In this document: piece by piece, positions 48,081 through 56,939 of the stretch | Position numbering within the stretch: the first letter of the stretch is position 1 | Layout of the letters: the number at the start of each line of letters is the position of its first letter | DNA from: Lachnospiraceae bacterium | GTDB lineage: Bacteria > Bacillota > Clostridia > Lachnospirales > Lachnospiraceae | Assembly: GCA_017476665.1 (NCBI GenBank) | Contig: JAFUZJ010000051.1 | Span: 1 to 61,249 of the forward strand | Direction: 5' to 3' | Length of the DNA stretch: 61,249 nucleotides | Position numbers and translations under genes: made by a program | The notes under the pieces: generated by a model | Database searches by the model: none | What the model was told of the DNA's origin: nothing | The model's input: the letters and a program-made list of their open reading frames with translations, nothing else

Positions 48081-49310
48081 CTATTCCACCGTATACTCCA
48101 GCTCAGATCCTTTTTTGTCACTCTGCCACTTGATTATATCCTCAACTATCTTTGGATTCAATCGAGGCATTCCCTCGCCTATTTCCTGACCGTCCACATA
48201 TGCACCTTTTCTTGTATTTTTCCGTCGAAAGCGCAGTGTAAAATCTGTATCCTGGTAATAATGATATTCAATTTTCCCTTCTTCTACCGCACGAATTTCA
48301 TCCACCAACTTGTCATCATAGTACGGATCATATTCCACATAACCCAGAAAAACCGGCGTCTCTTTTGCAATTTCTACAAACTCCTCCACTCGTTTGGAAC
48401 GGGATCCCAGGCGTTTTCGATTGCCACCCAGCCACACACCCCGGTTTACATAACTCTCCCACATGCCCATTGCCGCGCCGCATAGAGAGATAATTCCACT
48501 TGCCCTTCGTTCGGACACAATATGCCTAAGCTCTGTGTTACCCAGTCCATGTGCCAAAAGAATGATCTCACCATCATATTCTTCCCTGTCCAGGTATGCT
48601 TCTACAATCTCCTTTTTCGTGACAAGATCCATCACCAGATTCTTTTCCCCTTTTTCTCTGGCAAAACGAACCGTGGCAAATCCTGCGCGTACCAGCGCGT
48701 CAGACAGTTCTTCATACGCACCCATGTTATAGGTCTTTTTCCAGCCTTCTTTTGCGTCATATTTAGAAATATTACCTTCTTCATCCAATGTAATGTTGTT
48801 ATAGGAGTCCGGAACAAAAATGATTAATTTCGTGGGAACCTCCATTCTTTTAGAAGTTGTGAAAACATACTGAAAGGGCGTCTGATCCGCACCAACTTTC
48901 AGTATGCCTTTCTTCTCTTGCAAATCAAATGTCTCCCGATGATACATCTGATCCTTTAACTCTTTACTTTGCCAGAAACACAACACCACAATCCATGCCC
49001 AACTAATAGCAATATAAACAGCTAATTTGGAATTGGTCAAAAAATGATAAATCTTTTCTGCACCCGGTATTCCAATAAAGAAAGGTTTCCCAAGCGCCAG
49101 TACCAGCAAGAGCATATTAATAAAATTTAACAAAACCAGCGAATAATCAACTTCTTGAATCCATCCCGGAAAACCACATATATATTTAGTAAGGTTACTG
49201 TGAAAGCAGATTGTTCTTCCCTTTCTGGAAACACCTCCGGCAACCGCATAGTTAATCCATATAATTAAGCCCAGAACACCGAGAAAAAACAAAAAAATAT
49301 TATGGTTCAT
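48081..49310 (-). CDS. Membrane-bound alpha/beta-hydrolase-like protein lacking the Ser nucleophile
   Basis: 409 aa from the ATG at 49310, behind GAGGG. Three or four membrane helices occupy the first 130 residues (FLFFLGVLGLIIWINYAVAG). The soluble part has alpha/beta-hydrolase features (LIIFVPDSYNN, then EIILLAHGLGNTE and TPVFLGYVEYDPYYDD). Where the GxSxG nucleophile elbow is expected the sequence is AHGLG with no Ser, so catalysis is unlikely or different. A decayed copy of its membrane part lies upstream. Confidence 0.6.
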   Translation of the reverse strand: MNHNIFLFFLGVLGLIIWINYAVAGGVSRKGRTICFHSNLTKYICGFPGWIQEVDYSLVLLNFINMLLLVLALGKPFFIGIPGAEKIYHFLTNSKLAVYIAISWAWIVVLCFWQSKELKDQMYHRETFDLQEKKGILKVGADQTPFQYVFTTSKRMEVPTKLIIFVPDSYNNITLDEEGNISKYDAKEGWKKTYNMGAYEELSDALVRAGFATVRFAREKGEKNLVMDLVTKKEIVEAYLDREEYDGEIILLAHGLGNTELRHIVSERRASGIISLCGAAMGMWESYVNRGVWLGGNRKRLGSRSKRVEEFVEIAKETPVFLGYVEYDPYYDDKLVDEIRAVEEGKIEYHYYQDTDFTLRFRRKNTRKGAYVDGQEIGEGMPRLNPKIVEDIIKWQSDKKGSELEYTVE

Positions 49311-49696
49311 AAATTTTACCCTCAAACTTCTTCTCTTGCAAATCAACGGTTTCACGATTGCTAATCTGTTTTTTCTGTTCTTTCAATAGCGGCCAAACGA
49401 GCAATAATGGGGCTATTAATTGAAGTAAATAGTAACATACAACCCTACTGTCCGTAAATATCGTATCATATCCTTTTATTATTAGTACACTTAAAAAAAA
49501 GAAGAACATTACAAATATTCAGAAACAGGATAAAGATGTCAACTTCTTCAATCTGAATCGAAAATCCACATAAAACTTTCGTAAAGTTGAATCGAAACCT
49601 TACTTTTCTCTTTTCCCTCACAAAGCCAAGCGTCGTCATCTTATTCATCCATAACATACATGTAAAAAATCCAAACACCAATAATAGTCTTTTCAT
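49300..49696 (-). pseudogene. Decayed copy of the membrane part of the 48081 gene
   Basis: Two frames, 49466-49696 (FGFFTCMLWMNKMTTLGF, then FTKVLCGFSIQIEEVDIFIL) and 49300-49509 (QISNRETVDLQEKKFEG), match in order the first 150 residues of the adjacent hydrolase-like protein, with a frameshift and a missing middle. Tandem duplication followed by decay is the simplest reading. Confidence 0.6.
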
Positions 49697-49761
49697 TGCT
49701 ATTTATCCTCATAGTGCTATTCATTCTTATTATCCAAAAACAATAACCAATACACTAATGA

Positions 49762-50238
49762 TCAAATTATGTTTGGGAAAAAGAAAAGGAAAAAAACAAA
49801 GACCAATAAACAAAAACACATACCCGCAAAGTACCCGACACCTAAAGCGATCATCTTCTTAGATGTTCTAAACCTGCTATGAATACACATAGTCGGATCT
49901 GATGCGCTTATGTAAATTTTCTTTTTTTCTCCAATCTTATACTCCCGTGGTTTATGGGTAGTCCAAAAACCCAACTGCAGCTTTGATTCCCCCGTATACC
50001 ATTGATGACCATATTTGTACCTGTAAGAAGGGTAGTACGCCTTTTTACTCACAAGGTTACCTAGCTTATCATAATATTCCCGTCCCTCGAGTGAAATTCT
50101 GACATCAACTAAAGAGGCGTCAACCTCCACATTACATTTTCTGTCATAATAGATAAGGCTGATCAACGATCCTGCCCACATGACAGCACCTAAGAAAAGC
50201 ACAACTTCCACAATAATATGCACAATATCGTTAGCCAT
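49762..50238 (-). CDS. Membrane protein resembling DUF3592
   Basis: 158 aa with one membrane helix at each end and a central extracellular beta-rich part (YYPSYRYKYGHQWYTGES, then YKIGEKKKIYISASDP), the usual plan of DUF3592 proteins. The start at 50238 has GGGAGATG upstream. No known function. It follows the MreB-like paralogue B by about 45 bases. Confidence 0.65.
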   Translation of the reverse strand: MANDIVHIIVEVVLFLGAVMWAGSLISLIYYDRKCNVEVDASLVDVRISLEGREYYDKLGNLVSKKAYYPSYRYKYGHQWYTGESKLQLGFWTTHKPREYKIGEKKKIYISASDPTMCIHSRFRTSKKMIALGVGYFAGMCFCLLVFVFFLFFFPNII

Positions 50239-50282
50239 TGTTCATCTCCCGTTTTATCAAAAATACACCTGAAGCGATACAT

Positions 50283-50891
50283 TCAAAATTCTTTGCTGAT
50301 CTCTTTCGGATCGACTCCCCAGCGTTTACAATTGGAAAGGAACCTGCCACAGGCGCATTTTGCATACCGATAGGGGTCTTCCTTCGTCACTTCAAAGGCA
50401 CATTCCACTTTGTTATCCCTCGCCCCAATCTCCCACAAGGCATCCTCCAATGTCAAGGTATCATCCAATGTCATATCCTCGGGTTTAGCGCCCACCACTT
50501 CTGTGGATATCAGGATCACACTTTTGTAGCCCAAGCTAAAGATCAGATCTGAATAATATTTTGCATCGACCCGGGAGCAAGGCTCATGGTGGCAAATGGT
50601 TCCTTTCTTATTCCCCTTAAACAGCCGATATTTTTTATTCAATATATACTTATGATGCAGCCATTTAAAAAGAGCTTCTGCGGCATTATAATCGACTACT
50701 CTTCCTAGCGCGATGGGTGCCACGAGCCTGAGCATTTCATTGCCAAGCGCAAATCTTTCGCAGTCGTTTCCAACCGCCAAAATTTTGCCGGTATCCTCAT
50801 GAATCAATACCAATGCCTTTTCACTATGTATCTCTCTCGTCTTGTAGTTATAAATCTTAATATCCGCACAGGCATCAAAAGGATCCATCAT
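50283..50891 (-). CDS. Truncated MreB-like protein, paralogue B
   Basis: 202 aa. Shares with paralogue A (43993) the blocks ADIKIYNYKTREIHSEKALVLI, GKILAVGNDCERF, VAPIALGRVVDYNAAEALF and the C-terminal FLSNCKRWGVDPKEI. As in A, the actin phosphate loops are absent. The start overlaps the anti-sigma gene's stop by four bases, so it is translated with the ECF operon, which suggests a role in an envelope stress response. Confidence 0.65.
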   Translation of the reverse strand: MMDPFDACADIKIYNYKTREIHSEKALVLIHEDTGKILAVGNDCERFALGNEMLRLVAPIALGRVVDYNAAEALFKWLHHKYILNKKYRLFKGNKKGTICHHEPCSRVDAKYYSDLIFSLGYKSVILISTEVVGAKPEDMTLDDTLTLEDALWEIGARDNKVECAFEVTKEDPYRYAKCACGRFLSNCKRWGVDPKEISKEF

Positions 50892-51511
50892 TCTCCTGTC
50901 ACCTCCATCACGGTGATCGCCGGGAACAGCTTACTGCTCATCTTTGCATTTCCCGCGAATTCCCCCACAAATTCCACCTCCAGATACTTCAATTGCGAAT
51001 TGCCATCTACTCGGATCCTATCCGCATCCTGCTCCACGAAATGTCCTGCTAATGTCCCTTCCTTCAATAGTCCGCCCTCGACCTCCTGCGAGAAATCCCC
51101 CACCAGCTTCACTGTGGCAGGATCACTTCCTCTGTTTTCCAAAGATACCGTACACCGAACGTGAACCGCATCCCCTATGACCTCAAAATCATTCAGAAAA
51201 CTTCCATCTTCAAGAATGACCACTTCGCTTTCAGAGTCTTTGTGTGTAAAGACCAGGTTTACCACCTTCGCCAACACGGAATCATTTCCGAGTGTCTCAC
51301 CTGCCCCGGGAGACTCCCGCAACGCATACATAGCAAGCGCGGATACCATAACGACCAGACATGCCGCCACGGACAGGAATGCCCTAATCGGCAGAATCCG
51401 CATCCTATGCGGGCTGGGCGGTTTCTCACGCAGCATCTGAACATACTCGATCATATCCTCATCAATATTTCCAATGGAATCAACCAACTTTTCAGTATTT
51501 AAACGGTTCAT
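50888..51511 (-). CDS. Anti-sigma factor-like membrane protein
   Basis: 207 aa. A cytoplasmic N-terminus of about 40 residues (DSIGNIDEDMIEYVQML), one membrane helix (AFLSVAACLVVMVSALAMYAL) and a beta-rich extracellular domain. It is immediately downstream of an ECF sigma gene with a four-base overlap, the standard position for its anti-sigma factor. No zinc-binding motif is visible, so it would belong to the non-zinc group. Confidence 0.75.
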   Translation of the reverse strand: MNRLNTEKLVDSIGNIDEDMIEYVQMLREKPPSPHRMRILPIRAFLSVAACLVVMVSALAMYALRESPGAGETLGNDSVLAKVVNLVFTHKDSESEVVILEDGSFLNDFEVIGDAVHVRCTVSLENRGSDPATVKLVGDFSQEVEGGLLKEGTLAGHFVEQDADRIRVDGNSQLKYLEVEFVGEFAGNAKMSSKLFPAITVMEVTGE

Positions 51512-52068
51512 ACGGTAAAACCCTCCTTTCTGAGATACTCTTTCAAATTTTTACGTGTCCGAAATAAAATGCTTTTGGCGTTTGCCTCGCTCATCCCGTT
51601 GTATCCGGCAACCTGCTTTAACGAGTCAAAGAAATAATATCTGCCGATAAAAAGATTTCGTTCCGGTTCCGGAAGTCCCCTCACAAAACGGTTGATCGCA
51701 TCATCCAATTCTTTCTCATCCAAGATCTGTTCCGGCGTATTTCCGTCTGAAAAAATATCGTCCAGTTCTTCAAAAGAATACGCATACTCGGAAGCATATC
51801 TCTTAATACTCTTTCGTTTTCGATATTTGTCTATAGAGATCTGTCGGACAATCTTACCTAGATAAGTTGCTAAAACACTGGGGCGCTGCACAGGCATAGA
51901 GTTCCATGCAGCAAGATATGTATCGTTGACACACTCTTCGGTATCCTGTGTATTCGCTAAAACATTATAAGAAATTTTCATGAGATACTCCTGATATTTA
52001 CTCTTTGTTATAGTGATCGCATTCTCACTTCTCTCCCAATAAAGGGCAACTATTTCCGCGTCTGTCAT
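51508..52068 (-). CDS. ECF-family RNA polymerase sigma factor
   Basis: 186 aa. Region 2 near 20-90 (DTEECVNDTYLAAW, SIDKYRKRKS) and region 4 near 125-180 (LPEPERNLFIGRYYFFDSLK, then EANAKSILFRTRKNLKEYL) are complete. AGAGGTG precedes the ATG. The operon order sigma, anti-sigma, MreB-like B points to control of envelope functions. A putative autoregulated promoter lies upstream. Confidence 0.92.
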   Translation of the reverse strand: MTDAEIVALYWERSENAITITKSKYQEYLMKISYNVLANTQDTEECVNDTYLAAWNSMPVQRPSVLATYLGKIVRQISIDKYRKRKSIKRYASEYAYSFEELDDIFSDGNTPEQILDEKELDDAINRFVRGLPEPERNLFIGRYYFFDSLKQVAGYNGMSEANAKSILFRTRKNLKEYLRKEGFTV

Positions 52069-52126
52069 ACATTCACCTCTTTTCTCATTTTGTCTCTTTT
52101 CATCTCATTTGCTGCCTCTACTTATA

Positions 52127-52155
52127 TATCCCGTAAAAAAATGTCTCAGGTTGCA
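52127..52155 (-). promoter_or_regulatory. Putative ECF-type promoter of the sigma operon
   Basis: On the minus strand TGCAACC (52149-52155) and CGGGATA (about 52127-52133) have the spacing and base pattern of clostridial ECF promoters (-35 with an AAC core). A T-run fills the spacer. No good sigma-70-type promoter was seen here. Confidence 0.45.
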
Positions 52156-52321
52156 TTTTTTAAATAAAATTTTAAAAAAAATGAATGATTGCAAAACTAC
52201 CTTCCGGTTGTTCATCTGACAATTAATTTTTACTATAACATAATTTGACGCTCAAAAACAGTAAATGTAAAAAAACGCCGTTGTTACCTACGTTCCCTTT
52301 TATCTTAATCCCATAAAAATA

Positions 52322-52345
52322 AGGCGCATAGTTTCCTATACGCCT
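52322..52345 (-). terminator. Intrinsic terminator
   Basis: AGGCGCATAG (52322-52331) pairs with CTATACGCCT (52336-52345), tetraloop TTTC (GAAA on the RNA), followed on the minus strand by TATTTTTAT. It ends the 52396 gene. The rest of the 52069-52395 gap holds the ECF promoter and AT-rich sequence. Confidence 0.75.
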
Positions 52346-52395
52346 GACATTTATGAACTTATATCCTTTTAGGATATGTAAATGCATACCCGCTA

Positions 52396-52806
52396 TCACT
52401 CTATCACGATTTCATATTCCTCATATTCGCTGTTACCGCTGTCCAACACCCTCGCGTAGAAACGTTTCCCTATAATCTGTCTCAATTGTCTGATATCCTC
52501 TATATCATCCGACATAAATTCCTGATAACAGGTGACTTCACTCTCATTGTTTAATTCATCATAAAAATCCGCCACCACCAGACGATATTTGTCCAGTAAA
52601 TCCTCAAACGGAACCTGTGAAATATATTGGGGACATCCATCCTCCTCCCCAAACGATTCCGGCTCCATTTCAAAAGTAAGGGAAGTTACATAACACTCCC
52701 TGCTTGCATCATAAGGATTTCGGGTTTTATAGATTCCATCCTCAATTTTCTGAAACTTTTCCGCGTCAGCATATTTATCCGCATCATAGTTTTTAAAATT
52801 TTTCAT
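52396..52806 (-). CDS. Unknown acidic protein
   Basis: 136 aa, strongly acidic, soluble (SDDIEDIRQLRQIIGKRF near the end). GGAGGTATGAA precedes the ATG. No family recognised. It is a separate unit closed by its own terminator. Confidence 0.6.
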   Translation of the reverse strand: MKNFKNYDADKYADAEKFQKIEDGIYKTRNPYDASRECYVTSLTFEMEPESFGEEDGCPQYISQVPFEDLLDKYRLVVADFYDELNNESEVTCYQEFMSDDIEDIRQLRQIIGKRFYARVLDSGNSEYEEYEIVIE

Positions 52807-52858
52807 TTCATACCTCCTGTTCCTCTCTCCTGATTTTCAGATTCAAAGCTCTAATTCC

Positions 52859-53068
52859 CTAAGTAATAATTTGGATTCGAGAGTGCCTTGTATAAAGAAG
52901 TGCCTTCGCCTCTGCCTCACTGCTGAACCGATCATGGCTCAGGCTTCCCAAACCGCACCCCGCAAGCATTGACAGCAATGCCATGCCTGCCAAAAGCATA
53001 CACACCGCCAGCTTTCCCCGCTTGAGCCTTCTGCTTGCATCTGTATTTTCCCGGTTCCTGCTTCCCAT
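52859..53068 (-). CDS. Small putative lipoprotein
   Basis: 69 aa from an ATG at 53068, behind AGGAAATAT; earlier ATGs up to 53149 are in frame. A basic N-terminus, a membrane stretch and lipobox LLSMLAGC near 35 predict lipidation and export. Three imperfect tandem copies of an 18-base unit (53067-53120) encode repeated EGRKY-type segments if an earlier start is used; they more likely are non-coding. Confidence 0.5.
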   Translation of the reverse strand: MGSRNRENTDASRRLKRGKLAVCMLLAGMALLSMLAGCGLGSLSHDRFSSEAEAKALLYTRHSRIQIIT

Positions 53069-53129
53069 ATATTTCCTGCCTTTCATGCATTTCCTGCCTT
53101 CTATGTACTTCCTGCCTTCCATTTCTGTA

Positions 53130-53417
53130 TCATATATCATAGTTCTCATAGCAGTTTAATAATACTTCGCAATCGCAATAACCGCCCATTTCCTTCATTT
53201 CCCTGATAATATCCTCTTTTTTCTCATTTCCGAAATTATCGCTGATCCATTTTTCTGTATGCTTCAACGTATGATCACAGGGTTCCTTCTCCAGCTCGTT
53301 TTCCAGAAACAAAAATAGTTTCTTAACCTTTGTTTTGGGCAAAATATACTTCCTGTTCTGTACGGATTTCCATTTTTCCTTCAATGCCTTTTTTTCTTCT
53401 CTGGATAAACTTCCCAT
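53130..53417 (-). CDS. DUF2695-like small protein
   Basis: 95 aa. The C-terminal block MGGYCDCEVLLNCYEN resembles the DUF2695 signature (glycine, then CDCEV). The preceding region is charged and helical. Function unknown. Start at 53417 with a weak ribosome site. Confidence 0.6.
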   Translation of the reverse strand: MGSLSREEKKALKEKWKSVQNRKYILPKTKVKKLFLFLENELEKEPCDHTLKHTEKWISDNFGNEKKEDIIREMKEMGGYCDCEVLLNCYENYDI

Positions 53418-53582
53418 TTATTTCTATTCTCCAATATATCATGCAACAAAGATAATTATCCGAATTTAATAAATACTCACAATAACCCCCTTATGCTCAG
53501 AACATCAATCAAATCACGTTCAGCTTCCATATAACATGCTAACATTCCCATTGTATTTCCCTCCACAAATCCAACTGCATGA

Positions 53583-54494
53583 TCAATGCGGTATCTCCAA
53601 CAGATCCAGCAGCCTTACAAATGTATCCTGCCCATCCAGGCAAGTATCCGTAAGCCAGCCCTTCTCATTTCTCCACTCGGTAAGCCCTCTGTAGTAAAAA
53701 CTCTTTTTTGCATCCTCTATGATAAAAGGGATCACATTGTGATGCAAACACTCCTTCAATGCAACCAATCGCCCAACCCTTCCGTTGCCATCCTGGAATG
53801 GATGGATATATTCAAACTCTGCATGAAACGCTATGATATCCTCTACAGTGACATTTTCTTTCGCGTTATACTCTCCCAGGAGCGTCAACATATGCTTATG
53901 CACCTCAGACGGCTTTGATGTTTCCCGTCCGCCAACTACATTCGCACGCTTTTTATAGTCCCCGACCGCAAACCAGCCGATTGTTGAATCCTTCGTATCA
54001 TGTTTCAGGATATAATGCAGCTGCTTGATGATATCCTCGGTTAGTTTTTCCTCTGCAATATCGATCACATAATCGATTGCCCGGAAATGATGAACTGTCT
54101 CCAGAATATCATCCACCGGAATTCCATCTCCCGCGTCAACTGTATTGGTTTCAAAGATTAATCTGGTCTGTTCTTCCGAAAGCTTACTGCCCTCAATATG
54201 ATTCGAATTATATGTCATTCTGACCTGCAACTCATGATAAAGACCGCCGGACAATTTCATTTCTTTTTCTTCCCGAAGCACTTGAAGTATCCTGTTATCG
54301 GATATCTCCCTCATGATACTCTCCGGATTTTTTCCAAGGTAGTTTGCAATCCTTTGTATGCTTCGCTTCGAAAGTCTCTCTCCCTTACCAATCTTCGCAA
54401 TGGTTCGCGTAGATAATCCAAGTTCCGTGGAAAGCTCTGTCTTTCCTACCCCTTTCTCCTTTAACGCCTTTTCCAGTTCCTCATACGAGATCAT
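53583..54494 (-). CDS. Fic-domain protein with N-terminal helix-turn-helix
   Basis: 303 aa. An XRE-type helix-turn-helix (LSTELGLSTRTIAKIGKGERL) covers residues 1-55. An inhibitory helix follows near 95-105 with SNHIEGS (the S/T-x-x-x-E-G type), then the Fic core with HPFQDGNGRVGR near 235, which binds ATP and transfers AMP. Class II Fic proteins of this type are self-inhibited AMPylases or regulators. The start has GGAGGTGAGG upstream. Targets unknown. Confidence 0.92.
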   Translation of the reverse strand: MISYEELEKALKEKGVGKTELSTELGLSTRTIAKIGKGERLSKRSIQRIANYLGKNPESIMREISDNRILQVLREEKEMKLSGGLYHELQVRMTYNSNHIEGSKLSEEQTRLIFETNTVDAGDGIPVDDILETVHHFRAIDYVIDIAEEKLTEDIIKQLHYILKHDTKDSTIGWFAVGDYKKRANVVGGRETSKPSEVHKHMLTLLGEYNAKENVTVEDIIAFHAEFEYIHPFQDGNGRVGRLVALKECLHHNVIPFIIEDAKKSFYYRGLTEWRNEKGWLTDTCLDGQDTFVRLLDLLEIPH

Positions 54495-54583
54495 TGCCTC
54501 ACCTCCCTGAATCTTTACTTATTTTATCATGTGCATCGCAAAAAGTAAAGATACGTGGATTAACATGGCAGAAAAGTAAAGAA

Positions 54584-55177
54584 TTACACCCATTCATTCG
54601 CCAGATATGCCGCATCAATCACATCCAGTACAAAGCAGAACTGTAGGAATCCATTGAAAATACACCAGCCTGCTCCGCGTCCCTGCCTGTGCCTCATGAT
54701 CCGCACCACCTGCACGCCATAAAACGCACCGGGGAGCAGATAAAGCCATGTTGCTATCACCGCAACCGGCACGAACCACGCCAATCCGATTAAATTCGAG
54801 GCTACCGCCACACCTAATCCCAGACACATCATCCAGATAAAATTGATCACAAAGCATGGAATCATTCCGAATTTCAGCAGCTTCAAATTACGCATACATA
54901 ATTCCGGCGTCTGCCTATAATTGCGGAAGGCACACACCACATTTGCTATCCCGACAATAATACATGCCACTATCGTACACAATAAAAGAATCGGCATCCC
55001 CCTCAGCAGAAAGACATCGAATACCCAATAGCCGGCCGCCCCGGCTCCCATCTTCTCCATCGGTTCAACCACCAGATCAGCGCCTATTACAAGCAGCGCC
55101 CACAAGAATCCGAACGCTGCTAGGAATGTAGTCAGTCCGATATATAGTTTGGGCAGTCTGTTCTTTCCTGTCTTCAT
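54584..55177 (-). CDS. Unknown four-helix membrane protein
   Basis: 197 aa with four or five membrane helices (YIGLTTFLAAFGFLWALLVI at the start). The ATG overlaps the upstream gene's TGA as ATGA. Belongs to the group 54584-56839 of small membrane genes. No family recognised. Confidence 0.65.
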   Translation of the reverse strand: MKTGKNRLPKLYIGLTTFLAAFGFLWALLVIGADLVVEPMEKMGAGAAGYWVFDVFLLRGMPILLLCTIVACIIVGIANVVCAFRNYRQTPELCMRNLKLLKFGMIPCFVINFIWMMCLGLGVAVASNLIGLAWFVPVAVIATWLYLLPGAFYGVQVVRIMRHRQGRGAGWCIFNGFLQFCFVLDVIDAAYLANEWV

Positions 55178-55524
55178 TGATACAGCACTCCGTCCAACTC
55201 CCCATTTTCAAACAGCACTGCATCCTCCGGTTTCTCCATATCCCGCACCGGCAGAAACACCGTGAGCAGCGCTGCCCGGTGCCCGCACTTGGGACACCGG
55301 TAGACTTTCACCCCACAGGCATACACCCCGGTGGGAATATCCGCCTTTTTCTCAATCGGAACCATATTCTTGATATAATACGCCGCATCCGTATGTGTGA
55401 CATAATGCCCCACGTACATGGTGGGCAGCGCAAACAATCTGCGTTCTGTCACATCCATCTGCGCGTAACACTTATTGCACCAGTCATCATGAAAGATATG
55501 ACGCATCTTCCTGAATATACTCAT
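55174..55524 (-). CDS. Unknown zinc-ribbon protein
   Basis: 116 aa from the ATG at 55524, which overlaps the upstream stop; a reading from 55557 would start inside that gene. Two Cys pairs, CNKC near 14 and CPKCGH near 79, suggest a zinc ribbon. Coupled by overlaps to both neighbours, so probably a small complex. Confidence 0.65.
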   Translation of the reverse strand: MSIFRKMRHIFHDDWCNKCYAQMDVTERRLFALPTMYVGHYVTHTDAAYYIKNMVPIEKKADIPTGVYACGVKVYRCPKCGHRAALLTVFLPVRDMEKPEDAVLFENGELDGVLYQ

Positions 55525-55525
55525 A

Positions 55526-56110
55526 CTATTTCCCCGCCTGAGCGCCCGCTGCCACAAGCGTCTCCACCATCATATCCGCCTTTGAAATCCCGGTCAGGAT
55601 GTGTTCGCTGTCCATCGGCCATCTCTGGTTGGAGGTAAAGGTGTTGACATTCACCCGAATCTGCTCCACCACGAAACAAAATCTGACCCTTGCGCTGCCC
55701 TCCGTGATGCCGACACCGGTCTTACCGTCCTCCGTATGGACGCGGGATAGCGCAGATGCCGGTCGGATATATACCTTTCCCGGATTCCAACGGAATAAAA
55801 GCGCAACCTTGCCCTGATTTATATCTACGGCCACCGTACAGCCATCCCCGTTGAAGGTATGATTACGCGTGAAACCGCTTTTATCTAACTCTGCCAGCGT
55901 TTTTTCCTTCCCTTTATCATATACACTTTTGCCGATGACTGCCCACCAAAGAAGCGCACCCATCATCGCCGCGGTTCCCAAAACCGCCCCGAACCTTCCG
56001 AGAAACAATGCCCCGAACACATTTATCACAATTGCCGCAAAAATTGGAATAAAAATATTTCCTAAAAGATACATTGTATTTACTTTTTGAATTCTCTCAT
56101 TTGTCTCCAT
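55526..56110 (-). CDS. Unknown membrane protein with extracellular domain
   Basis: 194 aa. Two membrane helices near the N-terminus (MYLLGNIFIPIFAAIVINVFG; GAVLGTAAMMGALLWWAVIG) and a beta-rich part (NGDGCTVAVDINQGKVALLF). GGAGGAAATGAGAG precedes the ATG. Function unknown. Confidence 0.65.
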   Translation of the reverse strand: METNERIQKVNTMYLLGNIFIPIFAAIVINVFGALFLGRFGAVLGTAAMMGALLWWAVIGKSVYDKGKEKTLAELDKSGFTRNHTFNGDGCTVAVDINQGKVALLFRWNPGKVYIRPASALSRVHTEDGKTGVGITEGSARVRFCFVVEQIRVNVNTFTSNQRWPMDSEHILTGISKADMMVETLVAAGAQAGK

Positions 56111-56170
56111 CTCTCATTTCCTCCGATTCATGTTATTTGTATCATACCAAGTGTCACTTCAACCGCGTTT

Positions 56171-56839
56171 TTACTCCCACTCCGATTGCGACCCATTCCG
56201 TTTTCTGAAATACGCGCCCCAAAGTCCTAATTTGGAACCCAACGCATGGAAAATCGGATACAATATCATCACTGTAATGATCTGCGCCAGTGTCTTCGCC
56301 GTATCCACCGTATCCGTCTTACGTGTCAACACTGCCGTTCCCGCCATGTCCACATAAAAATCCCTGCGAGAAAGTGCCCCTCCATGCTCAATCTGTTTCA
56401 AAAAGAGCTCATTGGAAGTCAGATCTTCATACACGACCCGCCCCACCGGCAGGATCATATCGCCGCCCCCGTATAGCGGATCCTGTCCGATATACTGCAT
56501 ACTTTCCTGGTTAAACTGGGCGGCCACCCGTTCTCCCGAGGGAAGGGTTAATACCGCCAATCCCAGGTTCTTATAATACCCCGTCCCGTCATTGAAAAAA
56601 TTGTGGTACGGACACTCAATGGTAAAGGTGTCATGACTCAGCATATCCTCTACTGTCTGCACCCGGAATACCTCCTTGCCGGCGATTCCGCCAACCTCTC
56701 CGCTTTTGGGCGCCAGCTCCTCCTTCTGCCTTTCCCAGCTGCTCTCTGCCACCTTTCCCGTCAATATGCCTACTCCCCAGGCGATCAACGCCGCAAGGCA
56801 CAGACAGATTGCCGCGTCATAAGGCAAACTTCTTCTCAT
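56171..56839 (-). CDS. Unknown membrane protein
   Basis: 222 aa. N-terminal membrane helix (AICLCLAALIAWGVGILTG), an extracellular domain of about 140 residues, and a second helix near the end (TLAQIITVMILYPIFHALG). AGGAGGAAGAGC precedes the ATG. Similar size and plan to the 55526 protein. Function unknown. Confidence 0.65.
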   Translation of the reverse strand: MRRSLPYDAAICLCLAALIAWGVGILTGKVAESSWERQKEELAPKSGEVGGIAGKEVFRVQTVEDMLSHDTFTIECPYHNFFNDGTGYYKNLGLAVLTLPSGERVAAQFNQESMQYIGQDPLYGGGDMILPVGRVVYEDLTSNELFLKQIEHGGALSRRDFYVDMAGTAVLTRKTDTVDTAKTLAQIITVMILYPIFHALGSKLGLWGAYFRKRNGSQSEWE

Positions 56840-56939
56840 CTGCTCTTCCTCCTGTTTTATCTAATTTCTATATTTAATCCAGAAGAAACTATATCCGCAG
56901 AAAATGAAAAGCGCAATATATCCCTGACGAAACCGATTT

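Noticed and set aside
53067-53120. Tandem repeat as a coding repeat protein
   Set aside because: The likely start lies downstream of the repeats, so they are probably untranslated.
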